Origin: Xanthoparmelia taractica | Taxonomy: Eukaryota; Ascomycota; Lecanoromycetes; Lecanorales; Parmeliaceae | Assembly: GCA_033085395.1 (NCBI GenBank) | Contig: JANQBS010000528.1 | Location: 1 to 16,022, forward strand | Length of the DNA stretch: 16,022 nucleotides | Direction: 5' to 3' | Part shown: positions 15,948-16,022 of the stretch, in pieces | Position numbering within the stretch: the stretch's first letter is position 1 | Layout of the letters: each line of letters begins with the position of its first letter | Program-made: the position numbers and the translations under genes | Notes under the pieces: model-generated | The model's database searches: none | Told to the model about the DNA's origin: nothing | Seen by the model: the letters and a program-made list of their open reading frames with translations, nothing else

Positions 15948-16022
15948 CGGGTCGGAAAGGTGTGGTATATTTGATGATATGGGACCAGTTTTTCGAATAC
16001 CATACCGAAAGGTATGGGATAT
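15948..16022 (-). mobile_element. Second copy of the Tc1/mariner-type MITE, cut by the window end
   Basis: It begins CGGGTCGGAAAGGTGTG at 15948 after a TA (15946-15947). The following 60 bases match the reverse complement of the right end of the 2142-2413 element, including the ATGGGACCAGTTTTTCGAAT block and the start of the GTATGGGATAT palindrome. It is slightly better preserved (ACCATACCGAAAGG here against a mutated form there). The far end lies outside the window. Confidence 0.85.

Noticed and set aside
1..16022. Mitochondrial DNA, suggested by the very high AT content
   Set aside because: The content is nuclear transposons with RIP-type changes; no mitochondrial genes or tRNAs are seen.

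Overview
The window looks like an AT-rich, repeat-only block from a filamentous ascomycete (Pezizomycotina) nuclear genome. Most of it is made of T, A and a little CG, with CpA and TpG almost absent and TpA everywhere. Conceptual frames are closed mainly by TAA/TAG at places where related proteins have Trp or Gln. Both features are what repeat-induced point mutation (RIP, C:G to T:A) leaves. I see no intact host gene, no tRNA or rRNA, and no CRISPR array. The three short open frames of over 70 codons are by-products of dead elements.

Reading the dead frames through their stops gives recognisable transposon proteins. Positions 1-606 (minus) hold a Ty3/Gypsy reverse transcriptase. Positions 607-740 hold a truncated LTR that runs into an 18-bp tandem repeat. 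Positions 856-2140 hold an unidentified plus-strand frame. Positions 2142-2413 are a Tc1/mariner-type MITE with TA target duplications. Positions 2416-3650 (minus) are a Tad-like LINE endonuclease plus a little-mutated island. Positions 3788-4420 (plus) are the C-terminal part of a Helitron helicase.

Positions 4521-8851 are a stack of LTR retrotransposons. Gypsy A (minus) runs from its integrase zinc finger near 7775 through a chromo-type tail to a putative 3' LTR at 4521-4725. Gypsy C copy 1 (minus; integrase, GPY/F module, chromodomain, 3' LTR 4788-5123, plus an inverted LTR piece at 6337-6547) sits inside it. Gypsy B (minus; chromodomain tail 8230-8735, putative LTR 7783-7887) interrupts the upstream side of A. 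An inverted LTR-A fragment lies at 8736-8851.

Positions 9240-9850 (plus) resemble the N-terminal half of a hAT transposase. Positions 10548-12195 are Gypsy C copy 2, split by a clean 160-bp solo-LTR-like insertion at 11894-12053 that carries no RIP damage. Positions 12196-15945 are heavily mutated with no family I can name; they contain a 53-bp hairpin, a 21-bp tandem repeat and a 34-bp-spaced direct repeat. The window ends inside a second copy of the MITE in inverted orientation (15948-16022).

The biology here is genome defence and nesting history rather than a working pathway. The sequence records at least three time layers: heavily mutated old elements, partly mutated Gypsy C copies with sharp mutation boundaries, and a young unmutated insertion. 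All protein family calls come from reading degenerate translations by eye; no database search was run.
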